Positions 1 to 6,093 of a stretch of DNA of 7,798 bases are shown piece by piece. Numbering within the stretch: the first letter of the stretch is position 1; each line of letters starts with the position of its first letter. Origin of the DNA: Comamonadaceae bacterium (GTDB taxonomy: Bacteria > Pseudomonadota > Gammaproteobacteria > Burkholderiales > Burkholderiaceae); contig CANGSD010000044.1 of assembly GCA_947455875.1 (NCBI GenBank), positions 1 through 7,798 on the forward strand, read 5' to 3'. Both the position numbers and the translations under genes were made by a program. The notes beneath the pieces are model-generated. The model saw only the letters and a list, made by a program, of their open reading frames with translations, was not told the DNA's origin and made no database searches.

Positions 1-104
1 CGCCTGGCGCGAGCACCGCAAGGAAGCCCGAAGGGCCTGCGCAGTGAAGCCCCCGGGCCCCCGCCGCACGCCCGCCGCGTTGCAACGTCAACGCCAACGC
101 CAAC
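1..104. other. Left-edge segment, no assignable gene
   Basis: No gene can be identified here. On the plus strand one frame is open from the edge and stops at a TGA at 45-47, encoding only 14 residues ending in KPEGPAQ. It could be the tail of a plus-strand gene that uses the terminator at 105-134, but the peptide matches no family I recognise. Another plus frame stays open through the terminator and into the tRNA, which argues against it being coding. Bases 48-104 are GC-rich with a short run of ACGCCA-type repeats and show nothing else. Confidence 0.3.
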
Positions 105-134
105 AAAAAGACCGCCTCAAGGACGGTCTTTTTT
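105..134 (-). terminator. Bidirectional Rho-independent terminator after tRNA-His
   Basis: A 10-bp perfect stem pairs AAAAAGACCG (105-114) with CGGTCTTTTT (124-133). A GC-rich inner helix (CC 115-116 with GG 121-122) and a TCAA loop sit inside it. Read on the minus strand, the hairpin is followed by the U-run templated by A105-A109 and lies 11 bases past the tRNA CCA end, so it should end the tRNA-His transcript. Read on the plus strand it has its own T-run (129-134), so it could also terminate a plus-strand gene lying left of the window. Confidence 0.85.
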
Positions 135-144
135 CATGGATCGG

Positions 145-220
145 TGGGGTGACTGATGGGACTCGAACCCACGACAACCAGAATCACAATCTGGGACTCT
201 ACCAACTGAGCTACAGCCAC
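145..220 (-). tRNA. tRNA-His (anticodon GUG)
   Basis: A complete 76-nt cloverleaf on the minus strand. The 7-bp acceptor stem GTGGCTG/CAGTCAC has one G-U pair. The D arm is GCTC/GAGT with an AGTTGGTA loop, the anticodon stem is CCAGA/TCTGG with loop TTGTGAT, and the T stem is GTGGG/CCCAT with loop TTCGAGT. The anticodon is GTG (185-187), so it decodes CAC and CAU. The identity is confirmed by the histidine-specific feature: base 221, just before the acceptor stem, gives G-1, which faces discriminator C73. The CCA end is encoded in the gene (145-147). The mature 5' end retained by RNase P is expected at 221. The gene starts 13 bases after the stop codon of the upstream oxidoreductase. Confidence 0.97.
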
Positions 221-233
221 CACAGAGAGCAAG

Positions 234-239
234 ATTATA
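234..239 (-). promoter_or_regulatory. Candidate tRNA-His -10 box overlapping the qor-like stop codon
   Basis: On the minus strand these bases read TATAAT, a perfect sigma-70 -10 hexamer. It is built from the last two bases of the oxidoreductase's final Val codon, its TAA stop and the next base. The box ends 12 bases before the G-1 nucleotide of tRNA-His, placing a transcription start near 226-228 and a leader of about 5-7 nt. No good -35 is seen at 16-18 bp (best is TCAAGG at 258-263, weak), and there is no TGn extension. The tRNA could instead be processed from an oxidoreductase read-through transcript. Confidence 0.5.
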
Positions 240-1221
240 CGACCATCACCAGCTTGCCCTTGACCGCTCGCGACCCCATGCGGGCATAGGCCGCCTTCAG
301 CTCGGACATCGGCATCGTCCCGTCAATCACCGGTTTGATCCGCCCAGCGCCATACCACTGCGCCAGCTCCTGCATCATCGCCGCGTTGGCTTTGGGCTCG
401 CGCTTGGCGAAGTCGCCCCAGAACACCCCCACCAACGAAGCGCCTTTGAGCAGCGGCAGGTTCAGGGGCAGGGCGGGGATGGGACCCGAGGCAAAACCCA
501 CCACCAGATAACGGCCCCGCCAGGCGATCGACCGGAACACCGGCTCGGCGAACTCGCCGCCCACCGGGTCATAGACCACATCGGGCCCCTTGCCAGCGGT
601 GGCGGCCTTGATCGCCTCGCGCAGGCCGGCTTGCGGCGTGTGCTCGCTGTAGTTGATCGTGACATCCGCGCCCTGCGCGCGGCACAGCGCGCACTTGTCC
701 TCGCTGGAGGCCGCTGCGATCACGCGCGCCCCCAGGGCCTTGGCAATCTGAATGGCCGCCGTACCCACGCCGCCGGCCGCACCGAGCACCAGCACCGTCT
801 CGCCAGCCTTCAACTGTGCGCGGTCCACCAATGCGTGGTGCGAGGTGGCGTAGGTCATGATGAAGGCCGCCGCATCCACCGCGCCGAAGCCCGGGGGCAG
901 TGGCATGCACAGGGCCGCCGGCGCCAGCGTGTGGGTGGCAAAGCCGCCCGTGCCCGCCAAGCAGGCCACAGCCTGCCCGGGCTTGAGGTGGGTCACGCCT
1001 TCGCCCACCGCCTCGACCACGCCGGCAAACTCGGCGCCGGGCACGAAGGGCAGGGGCGGCTTCATCTGGTACTTGTTCTGGACGATCAGCAGGTCGGGAA
1101 AGTTCAGGCTCGCCGCCTCGATCCGCACCCGCACCTGGCCCGCGCCGGGCTGGGGGGTGGGCAATTCCTTCCAGGTCAGGGCGTCGACACCGACGGGGTT
1201 CTCGCAAAGCCAAGCGTGCAT
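235..1221 (-). CDS. NADPH:quinone oxidoreductase family (zinc-free MDR) protein
   Basis: A 328-residue medium-chain dehydrogenase/reductase of the quinone oxidoreductase group, expected to be a cytosolic NAD(P)H-dependent reductase of quinones or other activated carbonyl/alkene compounds; the physiological substrate cannot be read from sequence. The N-terminal GroES-like catalytic domain carries the family pattern ASLNFPDLL (37-45) and PGAEFAGVV (61-69). The Rossmann domain has the nucleotide-binding loop GAAGGVG (147-153). The Cys cluster that binds structural zinc in alcohol dehydrogenases is absent, which supports the quinone-reductase branch. I chose the ATG at 1221 (MHAWLCENP) over the one at 1242 because AGAGGA lies 7 bases upstream of 1221 and this family starts with MxAW/MKA-type sequences. 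It is divergent from surE, with tRNA-His immediately downstream. Confidence 0.93.
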   Translation of the reverse strand: MHAWLCENPVGVDALTWKELPTPQPGAGQVRVRIEAASLNFPDLLIVQNKYQMKPPLPFVPGAEFAGVVEAVGEGVTHLKPGQAVACLAGTGGFATHTLAPAALCMPLPPGFGAVDAAAFIMTYATSHHALVDRAQLKAGETVLVLGAAGGVGTAAIQIAKALGARVIAAASSEDKCALCRAQGADVTINYSEHTPQAGLREAIKAATAGKGPDVVYDPVGGEFAEPVFRSIAWRGRYLVVGFASGPIPALPLNLPLLKGASLVGVFWGDFAKREPKANAAMMQELAQWYGAGRIKPVIDGTMPMSELKAAYARMGSRAVKGKLVMVV

Positions 1222-1228
1222 GAGGTCG

Positions 1229-1234
1229 TCCTCT
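1229..1234 (-). promoter_or_regulatory. Shine-Dalgarno AGAGGA deciding the oxidoreductase start
   Basis: Minus-strand AGAGGA lies seven bases upstream of the ATG at 1221. It would fall inside the coding sequence if the ATG at 1242 were used, so it favours the shorter 328-residue protein. Confidence 0.7.
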
Positions 1235-1254
1235 CGGGGCAAACAAAGGCGTCG

Positions 1255-1260
1255 ATCATA
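1255..1260 (-). promoter_or_regulatory. Candidate -10 box of the oxidoreductase gene
   Basis: Minus-strand TATGAT (5 of 6 matches to TATAAT) lies 33 bases upstream of the ATG at 1221 and would give a leader of about 27 nt that contains the AGAGGA ribosome-binding site. No convincing -35 sits at the normal distance: the upstream DNA is GC-rich, and the nearest partial match, GGGACA at 1283-1288, is 22 bp away. Confidence 0.4.
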
Positions 1261-1306
1261 GGCAGGCGCGCCGCGCCCCCGATGTCCCCCCAGCGACGGC
1301 CAGCCC

Positions 1307-1312
1307 TACAAT
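1307..1312 (+). promoter_or_regulatory. Candidate surE -10 box
   Basis: TACAAT matches the sigma-70 -10 consensus at 5 of 6 positions and lies 13 bases before the surE ATG. Transcription would start near 1318-1320, leaving a leader of only about 6-8 nt with no Shine-Dalgarno. No good -35 is visible (1284-1289 reads GTCCCC). It faces away from the oxidoreductase -10 candidate in the same 104-bp divergent region. Confidence 0.45.
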
Positions 1313-1325
1313 CGTCAGCTTGCCC

Positions 1326-2093
1326 ATGAAAATCCTCATCTCCAACGACGACGGCTACCGAGCCCCCGGCATCGAAGCCCTGCACGCGGCCCTGCGTGAC
1401 ATCGCCGAGGTCGAGGTGGTGGCGCCCGAACATAACAACAGCGCCAAGTCCAACGCGCTGACCCTGCACCAGCCCCTGTACGTGCACCCCGGCGCGCCCG
1501 GCGTGCGCTATGTGAACGGCACGCCGGCCGACTGCGTGCACATCGCGCTCACCGGCCTGCTGGGGTATCGGCCCGACCTGGTGGTCAGCGGCATCAACAA
1601 CGGCGCCAATATGGGCGACGACACCATCTACTCCGGCACCGTCGGCGCCGCGATGGAGGGGTACCTGTTTGGCATTCCAGCCATCGCCTTCTCGCAGGTC
1701 GAGAAGGGCTGGTCCCATCTCGATGCAGCGGCCCGGGTCGCGCGCGAGCTGGTGCAGCAGGTGATCGCGCAGGGGCTGCTGACGCGGCCCGCGCCTTTTC
1801 TCTTGAACGTCAACATCCCCAACCGCCTCTACGAGGCGCTGGGTCCGCTGCAGGTGTGCCGACTCGGGCGTCGCCATGCGGCCGAGAGCGTCATCGCCCA
1901 ACCCAGTCCGCGCGGCGACACCATGTACTGGATCGGCGCTGCCGGCCCGGCCCGCGATGGCGCGGATGGCACCGACTTCCACGCCACCGCGCAGGGCTGT
2001 ATCGCCGTCACCCCGCTACAGGTGGACCTCACCGACCACGACGCGCTAGGCGACTGGACGCAGACCGCCCGCGCACTGAGCGCGAAGGCATGA
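1326..2093 (+). CDS. surE: 5'/3'-nucleotidase SurE
   Basis: SurE is a metal-dependent cytosolic phosphatase that dephosphorylates 5'- and 3'-nucleoside monophosphates and short polyphosphates, linked to stationary-phase survival in E. coli. The 255-residue length is normal for the family. The start MKILISNDDG carries the metal-binding D8-D9, and the other expected ligands are S39 (in HNNSAKSN) and N91 (in SGINNGANMGDD). YSGTVGAAMEG (102-112) is the usual active-site helix region. The ATG at 1326 is chosen because family members begin MKIL at this point; an in-frame TTG at 1320 would add only two residues. No Shine-Dalgarno precedes it. The stop overlaps the pcm start (ATGA at 2090-2093), so the two are probably translationally coupled. 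Confidence 0.97.
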   Translation: MKILISNDDGYRAPGIEALHAALRDIAEVEVVAPEHNNSAKSNALTLHQPLYVHPGAPGVRYVNGTPADCVHIALTGLLGYRPDLVVSGINNGANMGDDTIYSGTVGAAMEGYLFGIPAIAFSQVEKGWSHLDAAARVARELVQQVIAQGLLTRPAPFLLNVNIPNRLYEALGPLQVCRLGRRHAAESVIAQPSPRGDTMYWIGAAGPARDGADGTDFHATAQGCIAVTPLQVDLTDHDALGDWTQTARALSAKA

Positions 2094-2866
2094 CCACGCG
2101 CCGCCCCACCTTTCCCGCCAAGCTGGACCGCCCCTCGGGTCCGTCGCCGCAGGCCCGTCCCGCCCGCGTGGCCGGCTCGGCGGTGACGGCGGCGGCCGCG
2201 CCCCAGGGCCTGGGATTGGACTCGGGTGCCGTGCGCGCACGCATGGTGCAAAAACTCGCTGCGCAAGGCATCCGCGATCCGCGCGTGTTGGCGGCGCTGG
2301 GTCATGTCGAGCGGCATCGCTTTGTCGACACCGCGCTGGTGAACCAGGCCTACGAAGACACCAGCCTGCCCATCGGTCTGGGCCAGACCATCTCCAAGCC
2401 CAATGTGGTGGCCCGCATGATCGAGCTGTTGCTGGCGGGCCAGCCCGATGCCGCTGCCCCCCTGGGCCGCGTACTCGAGATCGGCACCGGCTGCGGCTAT
2501 CAGGCGGCCGTGCTGGCCTGTGTGGCGCGCGAGGTGTACAGCATCGAGCGCTTGCGCGGCCTGCATGACAAGGCGCGCGAGAACCTGCGGCCGCTGCGCC
2601 TGCCCAATGTGCACCTGCTGTTTGGCGATGGGATGGTGGGCTACGCCCAGGGCGCGCCCTATGCAGGCATCATCGCGGCGGCCGGTGGCGACGCCGTGCC
2701 CCAGGCCTGGGTCGACCAGCTCGCGGTGGGCGGGCGTATCGTCGCGCCCACGGTCATGCCCGGGGGCCAGCAGGCCCTGGTGGTGATCGACAAGACGCCT
2801 AACGGCCTGCAGCGCAGCGCGCTGGAGCCCGTGCATTTCGTCCCCCTAAAATCCGGGATCGCTTGA
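2090..2866 (+). CDS. pcm: Protein-L-isoaspartate O-methyltransferase
   Basis: Pcm methylates L-isoaspartyl residues in aged proteins using S-adenosylmethionine, starting their repair to aspartate; it acts in the cytosol. Family marks are AYEDTSLPIGLGQTISKP (87-104) and SAM motif I VLEIGTGCGYQ (128-138), followed by IIAAAGGDAVP and the C-terminal GGRIVAPT. At 258 residues it exceeds the roughly 210 of E. coli Pcm because of about 45 extra N-terminal residues rich in Pro, Ala and Arg, likely disordered. The ATG at 2090 overlaps the surE stop by four bases, which fits coupled translation. An internal ATG at 2243 (M52, MVQKLAAQGI) would give a near-classical length of 207 residues, so the true start is open. 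It lies four bases before nlpD. Confidence 0.95.
   Translation: MTTRRPTFPAKLDRPSGPSPQARPARVAGSAVTAAAAPQGLGLDSGAVRARMVQKLAAQGIRDPRVLAALGHVERHRFVDTALVNQAYEDTSLPIGLGQTISKPNVVARMIELLLAGQPDAAAPLGRVLEIGTGCGYQAAVLACVAREVYSIERLRGLHDKARENLRPLRLPNVHLLFGDGMVGYAQGAPYAGIIAAAGGDAVPQAWVDQLAVGGRIVAPTVMPGGQQALVVIDKTPNGLQRSALEPVHFVPLKSGIA
2847..2852 (+). promoter_or_regulatory. Possible internal -10 box ahead of nlpD
   Basis: TAAAAT (5 of 6 matches to TATAAT) lies inside the last codons of pcm, 18 bases before the nlpD ATG. It shares the flanking pattern CCCTAMAATC with the surE -10 candidate. No -35 is evident. It could give nlpD a second promoter with a leader of about 12 nt, or be chance, since the bases encode the Leu-Lys-Ser of Pcm. 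Confidence 0.25.
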
Positions 2867-2870
2867 GACC

Positions 2871-3872
2871 ATGCGCACGATGCTTCTCACGTTGACGCTG
2901 CGCCGGGGCCCGCTGACTGGCTCGGGTATCGCAGGCCTGATGCTGGTGGCCGGCGTGCTCGCGGGCTGTGCCTCCGGCACCCGCGTGCCACCGCCCGTCG
3001 AAGACCGCGGTGCGATGGCCCGCACCCGGCCCGCGCCCAGCGCTGCGCCCGCGACCAGTGCGTCACCGCGACCGCCCTCGCAGCCGGCAGCCTCGAGCGG
3101 CCGCGCCAACGGCACCAGCCCCCAGAACGCGAACAACCCGCAGCAGCAGGACGAGGCGCGCCTGCTACCCGGCGCCGAGAACGCCGGCAAGCCCGGCTAC
3201 TACACGGTGCGTCCTGGCGACACTGTCGTGCGCATCGCCCTGGACGCCGGTCAGAACTGGCGCGATGTGGTCCGTTGGAACAACATCACCAACCCCAATG
3301 CCATCGAGGTGGGGCAGGTCCTGCGTATCCAGCCGCCCGTGGGCGAAGTCGTCGCCCGTCCGGTGCAGCAATCCGTGGTCTCGCCCACCGCGTCGGCCCC
3401 CGCCTCGGCTCAGGCTCCGGCGTCGCGCCCGCTCGAGCCGGCACCGCAAGCCTCTGCGTCCCAGCCTGGCGCCTCGCAAACCCCGTCACCCGCCGACGAC
3501 GACATCAGTTGGGCCTGGCCCGCGCCCGGCAACCTGTCGGTGCTGGCGGGCTTTGACGAGACCCGCAACAAGGGCTATGACATCGGTGGCAAGGCGGGCG
3601 ACCCGGTGCTGGCGGCCGCCGATGGCCGTGTGGTGTATGCCGGCGCGGGGTTGCGCGGCTACGGCAACCTGATCATCCTCAAGCACAACAACACCTACCT
3701 CACCGCTTACGCGCACAACCAGGCCCTGCTGGTCAAGGAAGATCAGACCGTGCGCAAGGGCCAGAAGATCGCCGAGATGGGTGCCACCGACGCCGATCGC
3801 GTGAAGCTGCATTTCGAGATCCGCCGCCAGGGCAAGCCGGTCGATCCCTCGCGCTACTTGACCGCCCGCTGA
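2871..3872 (+). CDS. nlpD: NlpD-type lipoprotein, LysM plus degenerate M23 (LytM) domain
   Basis: NlpD is an outer-membrane lipoprotein; in E. coli it activates the amidase AmiC to split septal peptidoglycan during division. This 333-residue protein has a hydrophobic signal (about 20-32) and a lipobox LAGC with Cys33 for lipidation. A Pro/Ala/Ser/Gln-rich linker follows, then one LysM peptidoglycan-binding domain (110-154), a second low-complexity linker (160-209) and a C-terminal M23 domain (about 212-330). The M23 zinc site is incomplete, as in other NlpD proteins: the first ligand His is Asn (NKGYD, N233), and the HxH motif is reduced to KLH (312-314), although D237, H282 and H314 remain. 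It is therefore expected to be an activator, not an enzyme. The gene starts 4 bases after pcm and overlaps the convergent kinase gene by 19 bases. Confidence 0.95.
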   Translation: MRTMLLTLTLRRGPLTGSGIAGLMLVAGVLAGCASGTRVPPPVEDRGAMARTRPAPSAAPATSASPRPPSQPAASSGRANGTSPQNANNPQQQDEARLLPGAENAGKPGYYTVRPGDTVVRIALDAGQNWRDVVRWNNITNPNAIEVGQVLRIQPPVGEVVARPVQQSVVSPTASAPASAQAPASRPLEPAPQASASQPGASQTPSPADDDISWAWPAPGNLSVLAGFDETRNKGYDIGGKAGDPVLAAADGRVVYAGAGLRGYGNLIILKHNNTYLTAYAHNQALLVKEDQTVRKGQKIAEMGATDADRVKLHFEIRRQGKPVDPSRYLTAR

Positions 3873-5287
3873 GAGTCTGCGTCGGGCTCGCCCCGCGCGT
3901 GCTGCAGCTTGATGTGCGCGGTCAGTCCGCCCGTGGTGGTGTTGGTGAGCGAGAAGATGCCCCCCATGCGTTGCACCGTCTTGTTGACGATGGCCAGCCC
4001 CAGGCCCGCGCCGGTGGCTGCGGTGCGAGCAGCGTCGCCCCGGAAGAAGGGTTGCATCAGATTACGCAAGGTACTGGGGGCCACGCCGGGCCCGTGGTCA
4101 CGCACCTTGAGCATCACCGCGTCATCACGCACCCGCGCGATCATGTCCACGCGTGCGACTTCGGTGCCGGGCGTCTTGCCGTAGCGGCGCGCGTTTTCCA
4201 GCAGGTTGGCGATCACGCGCTGCAGGTCGACCTCGTCGGCCATCACCTGGATGTCTTCGGCGACATTGACCGTGATGCGCAAGTCTGTCTGGTCTCGCAC
4301 CGCATAGACGCAATGCCGGACGACGTCAGCCAGTTGCACAGGCCGTAGCTGCGTGGGGTCAGGGCGAGCGTAATCGAGGAACTTGTCGATGATGGCGTCA
4401 AGCTGGTCGATGTCGGCGGCCATGTGCGCCCGTGCGTCGAGGTCGGCCACGCTCATTTCGGTTTCCAGGCGCAGACGCGCCAGCGGGGTGCGCAGGTCAT
4501 GCGAGATGCCGGCCAGCATCACGGCACGGTCTTGCTCGATTTTGCTCAGTTGCTGCGCCATGCGGTTGAAGCCGATGTTGACCTCGCGGATCTCGCTCGT
4601 CACGGCCTGTTCGTCCAGACGGCTGCCGTCGAAATCGCCGTCGCGCACCCGGCTGGCGGCAAATGAGAGCAGCTTGAGCGGGTGGTTGATCAGGCGAGCG
4701 ATCAGGGCCGCCCCCGCCAGCGACAGGACCGCGGCGGTGACCAGCCAGATCAGCCAGGTGCGACCGCCTACCTGAATGAAGCGCGCACGGTCTAGCCGCA
4801 GCCAATAGGCGTCGCCGTCAATTCGAAAGCTGACCCACAGGCCCGGCTCGTCGTTCACGCTGGCGGCCAGTTGGGTGTCGGGGCCGAGATGCTGCTGGAG
4901 TTCTTCGGCGATCAGCTGCTCGGTCACGCTGGTGTTCAAGGGGGCGGCCCGATCAGCGGGTTCACTCACTTGGATACGCACCTGCTCCTGATCGGCCAGG
5001 GTCTTGATCAGGGAGATCCGCGCGATGGCGTCGGAGTGAACCAGAGCGGCGCGGCTGAGGTTCACCAGGGTGGCGATCTGCTGGGCCGTTTGGATGGCGC
5101 GTGGTGCGTACTCGAGGGCGCGAAAGGTCTGCAGCCAGGCGATGATGCAGCCCACCAGCAGCAGGGCCAGCAGGATGAAGGTGCGCCAGAACAGCGAGAG
5201 CCCCAGGCGGGACGCTGTGTTGGCCACAGCGGTCGGCTGGCTGGGGCGCGCCGGCGCGTCAGCCCGCACCGTCGGGAACAAAAACAT
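3854..5287 (-). CDS. envZ: EnvZ/RisS-like sensor histidine kinase
   Basis: An inner-membrane sensor kinase of 477 residues that should autophosphorylate and pass phosphate to the adjacent OmpR-like regulator. Order of parts: cytoplasmic N-terminus (1-30), TM1 (about 32-53), a periplasmic sensor region of some 120 residues, TM2 (about 177-198), a HAMP domain (about 198-250), and a dimerisation/phosphoacceptor helix with H263 in GISHDLRTP. The HATPase domain follows with N box NLLENARRYG (N365), G1 DHGPG (397-401), F box PFFRG and G2 GAGLGLAI (426-433). All catalytic boxes are intact. The ATG at 5287 lies within the 3' end of ompR, giving a 29-base overlap; a GTG at 5269 would reduce it to 11. 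The signal sensed is unknown. The 3' end overlaps nlpD tail to tail with no terminator hairpin between. Confidence 0.92.
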   Translation of the reverse strand: MFLFPTVRADAPARPSQPTAVANTASRLGLSLFWRTFILLALLLVGCIIAWLQTFRALEYAPRAIQTAQQIATLVNLSRAALVHSDAIARISLIKTLADQEQVRIQVSEPADRAAPLNTSVTEQLIAEELQQHLGPDTQLAASVNDEPGLWVSFRIDGDAYWLRLDRARFIQVGGRTWLIWLVTAAVLSLAGAALIARLINHPLKLLSFAASRVRDGDFDGSRLDEQAVTSEIREVNIGFNRMAQQLSKIEQDRAVMLAGISHDLRTPLARLRLETEMSVADLDARAHMAADIDQLDAIIDKFLDYARPDPTQLRPVQLADVVRHCVYAVRDQTDLRITVNVAEDIQVMADEVDLQRVIANLLENARRYGKTPGTEVARVDMIARVRDDAVMLKVRDHGPGVAPSTLRNLMQPFFRGDAARTAATGAGLGLAIVNKTVQRMGGIFSLTNTTTGGLTAHIKLQHARGEPDADSQRAVK

Positions 5288-5990
5288 AGCCCACCCCCCA
5301 GACCGTCTGGATGTAGCGCGGGGCGGCCGGATCGGCTTCGACCAGTTTGCGCAGGCGCGAGACCTGTACATCGAGGCTGCGGTCGAAGGGCTCGAACTCG
5401 CGGCCGCGGGCCAACTGGGCAAGCTTCTCGCGCGACAGAGGCTGGCGAGGATGCCGCACCAGGGCCTTGAGCATGGCGAACTCGCCGGTGGTCAGGGGCA
5501 GCTCGTCACCGTTTTTGCGCAGCGTGCGCGCGCCCAGATCGAAGGCGAAGGGACCGAAGTTGACGACCTCGTTTTCGGAGGAGGGTGCGCCCGGCGCCTC
5601 CTGCGCGGGCCGGCGGCGCAGCACCGCATGCACGCGCGCCAGCAACTCGCGCGGGTTGAAGGGCTTGCCTAGGTAGTCGTCGGCGCCGACCTCCAGGCCG
5701 ACGATGCGGTCGACGTCTTCGCCCTTGGCGGTGAGCATGATGATGGGCGTGCGGTCGTTGGCGGCGCGTAGGCGCCGGCAGATCGACAGACCGTCTTCGC
5801 CGGGCATCATGAGGTCCAGGACGATGAGGTCGGCAGTCTCGCGCAGCATCAGGCGATTGAGCGCCTTGCCGTCTTCTGCGAGGATGACCTCGAAGCCTTC
5901 TTGGGAGAGGTAACGCCTGAGTAAGTCGCGGATGCGGGCATCGTCATCCACGACCAGGATCTTGTCCGTGCGAGCGGCTTGGGGATTCAT
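5259..5990 (-). CDS. ompR: OmpR-family (RisA-like) response regulator
   Basis: A 243-residue DNA-binding response regulator, partner of the downstream kinase. The receiver domain (about 10-125) has the acidic pocket D15-D17, phosphoacceptor D59 (in VLDLMMPGEDG), T87 and K109. The C-terminal winged-helix Trans_Reg_C domain (about 140-238) ends with LDVQVSRLRKLVE and YIQTVWGVGYVF, typical of OmpR/PhoB regulators. The ATG at 5990 gives MNPQAARTDKILVVDDD, matching the family start; the frame stays open further upstream, but those codons form no recognisable domain. Only a weak AGG lies upstream as a ribosome-binding site. One oddity: the loop usually reading LPKPF is LGKPF (G108), although the switch lysine is kept. 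It is first gene of an ompR-envZ operon, as in gamma- and betaproteobacteria. Confidence 0.94.
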   Translation of the reverse strand: MNPQAARTDKILVVDDDARIRDLLRRYLSQEGFEVILAEDGKALNRLMLRETADLIVLDLMMPGEDGLSICRRLRAANDRTPIIMLTAKGEDVDRIVGLEVGADDYLGKPFNPRELLARVHAVLRRRPAQEAPGAPSSENEVVNFGPFAFDLGARTLRKNGDELPLTTGEFAMLKALVRHPRQPLSREKLAQLARGREFEPFDRSLDVQVSRLRKLVEADPAAPRYIQTVWGVGYVFVPDGAG

Positions 5991-6014
5991 GGTAGTTCGG
6001 CCTGTGTGTAACTG

Positions 6015-6032
6015 AGGCGATTTTGATCGCCT
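6015..6032. repeat. Perfect inverted repeat in the ompR leader
   Basis: AGGCGAT (6015-6021) and ATCGCCT (6026-6032) form a perfect 7-bp dyad around TTTG. It lies 25 bases upstream of the ompR ATG. It may be an operator for a dimeric regulator or, if transcribed in the ompR leader, a small hairpin. No T-run follows on either strand, so it is not an intrinsic terminator. Confidence 0.6.
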
Positions 6033-6052
6033 TGTTGCATCCAGTGAGCCCT

Positions 6053-6082
6053 TTAAGACTAACAATAACACCACGTTACAAT
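6053..6082 (+). promoter_or_regulatory. Possible plus-strand promoter toward hydrolase-relA
   Basis: TTAAGA (6053-6058, 4 of 6 matches to TTGACA) and TACAAT (6077-6082, 5 of 6) are separated by 18 bp. A start near 6089 would leave a leader of about 135 nt before the hydrolase ATG. It overlaps the opposing ompR promoter candidate in the same AT-rich island, so the two would compete if both are real. Confidence 0.3.
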
Positions 6083-6093
6083 TCTTGCGTTAA
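6065..6093 (-). promoter_or_regulatory. Candidate ompR-envZ promoter
   Basis: On the minus strand TTAACG (6088-6093, 4 of 6) and TGTTAT (6065-6070, 4 of 6) are 17 bp apart, inside the most AT-rich part of the window. A start near 6058 would give a leader of about 70 nt that carries the inverted repeat at 6015-6032. Each hexamer is only a partial match, so the call leans on spacing and location. Confidence 0.35.

Noticed and set aside
569..1329. Long open frames overlapping the oxidoreductase gene on both strands (for example 631-1329 plus and 569-1246 minus)
   Set aside because: Typical shadow frames of GC-rich coding DNA. Their products are Arg/Gly/His-rich without domains, while the 235-1221 frame has a clear family match.
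1176..1982. A 268-codon minus-strand frame antisense to surE, and a 335-codon one at 1829-2836 antisense to pcm
   Set aside because: Low-complexity His/Gln/Ala/Arg-rich products with no motif. The opposite strand carries well-conserved SurE and Pcm.
2871..3872. NlpD as an active M23 peptidase
   Set aside because: The first zinc-ligand His is Asn233 and the HxH motif is incomplete, the pattern of non-enzymatic NlpD activators.
3884..3893. GGGC-TC-GCCC as a terminator between nlpD and envZ
   Set aside because: The stem is 4 bp with a 2-base loop and no T-run follows on either strand.
5288..5422. A 45-codon upstream extension of the kinase gene to an ATG at 5422
   Set aside because: It lies wholly inside the ompR winged-helix coding region in another frame and adds Ser/Arg-rich residues with no kinase similarity.
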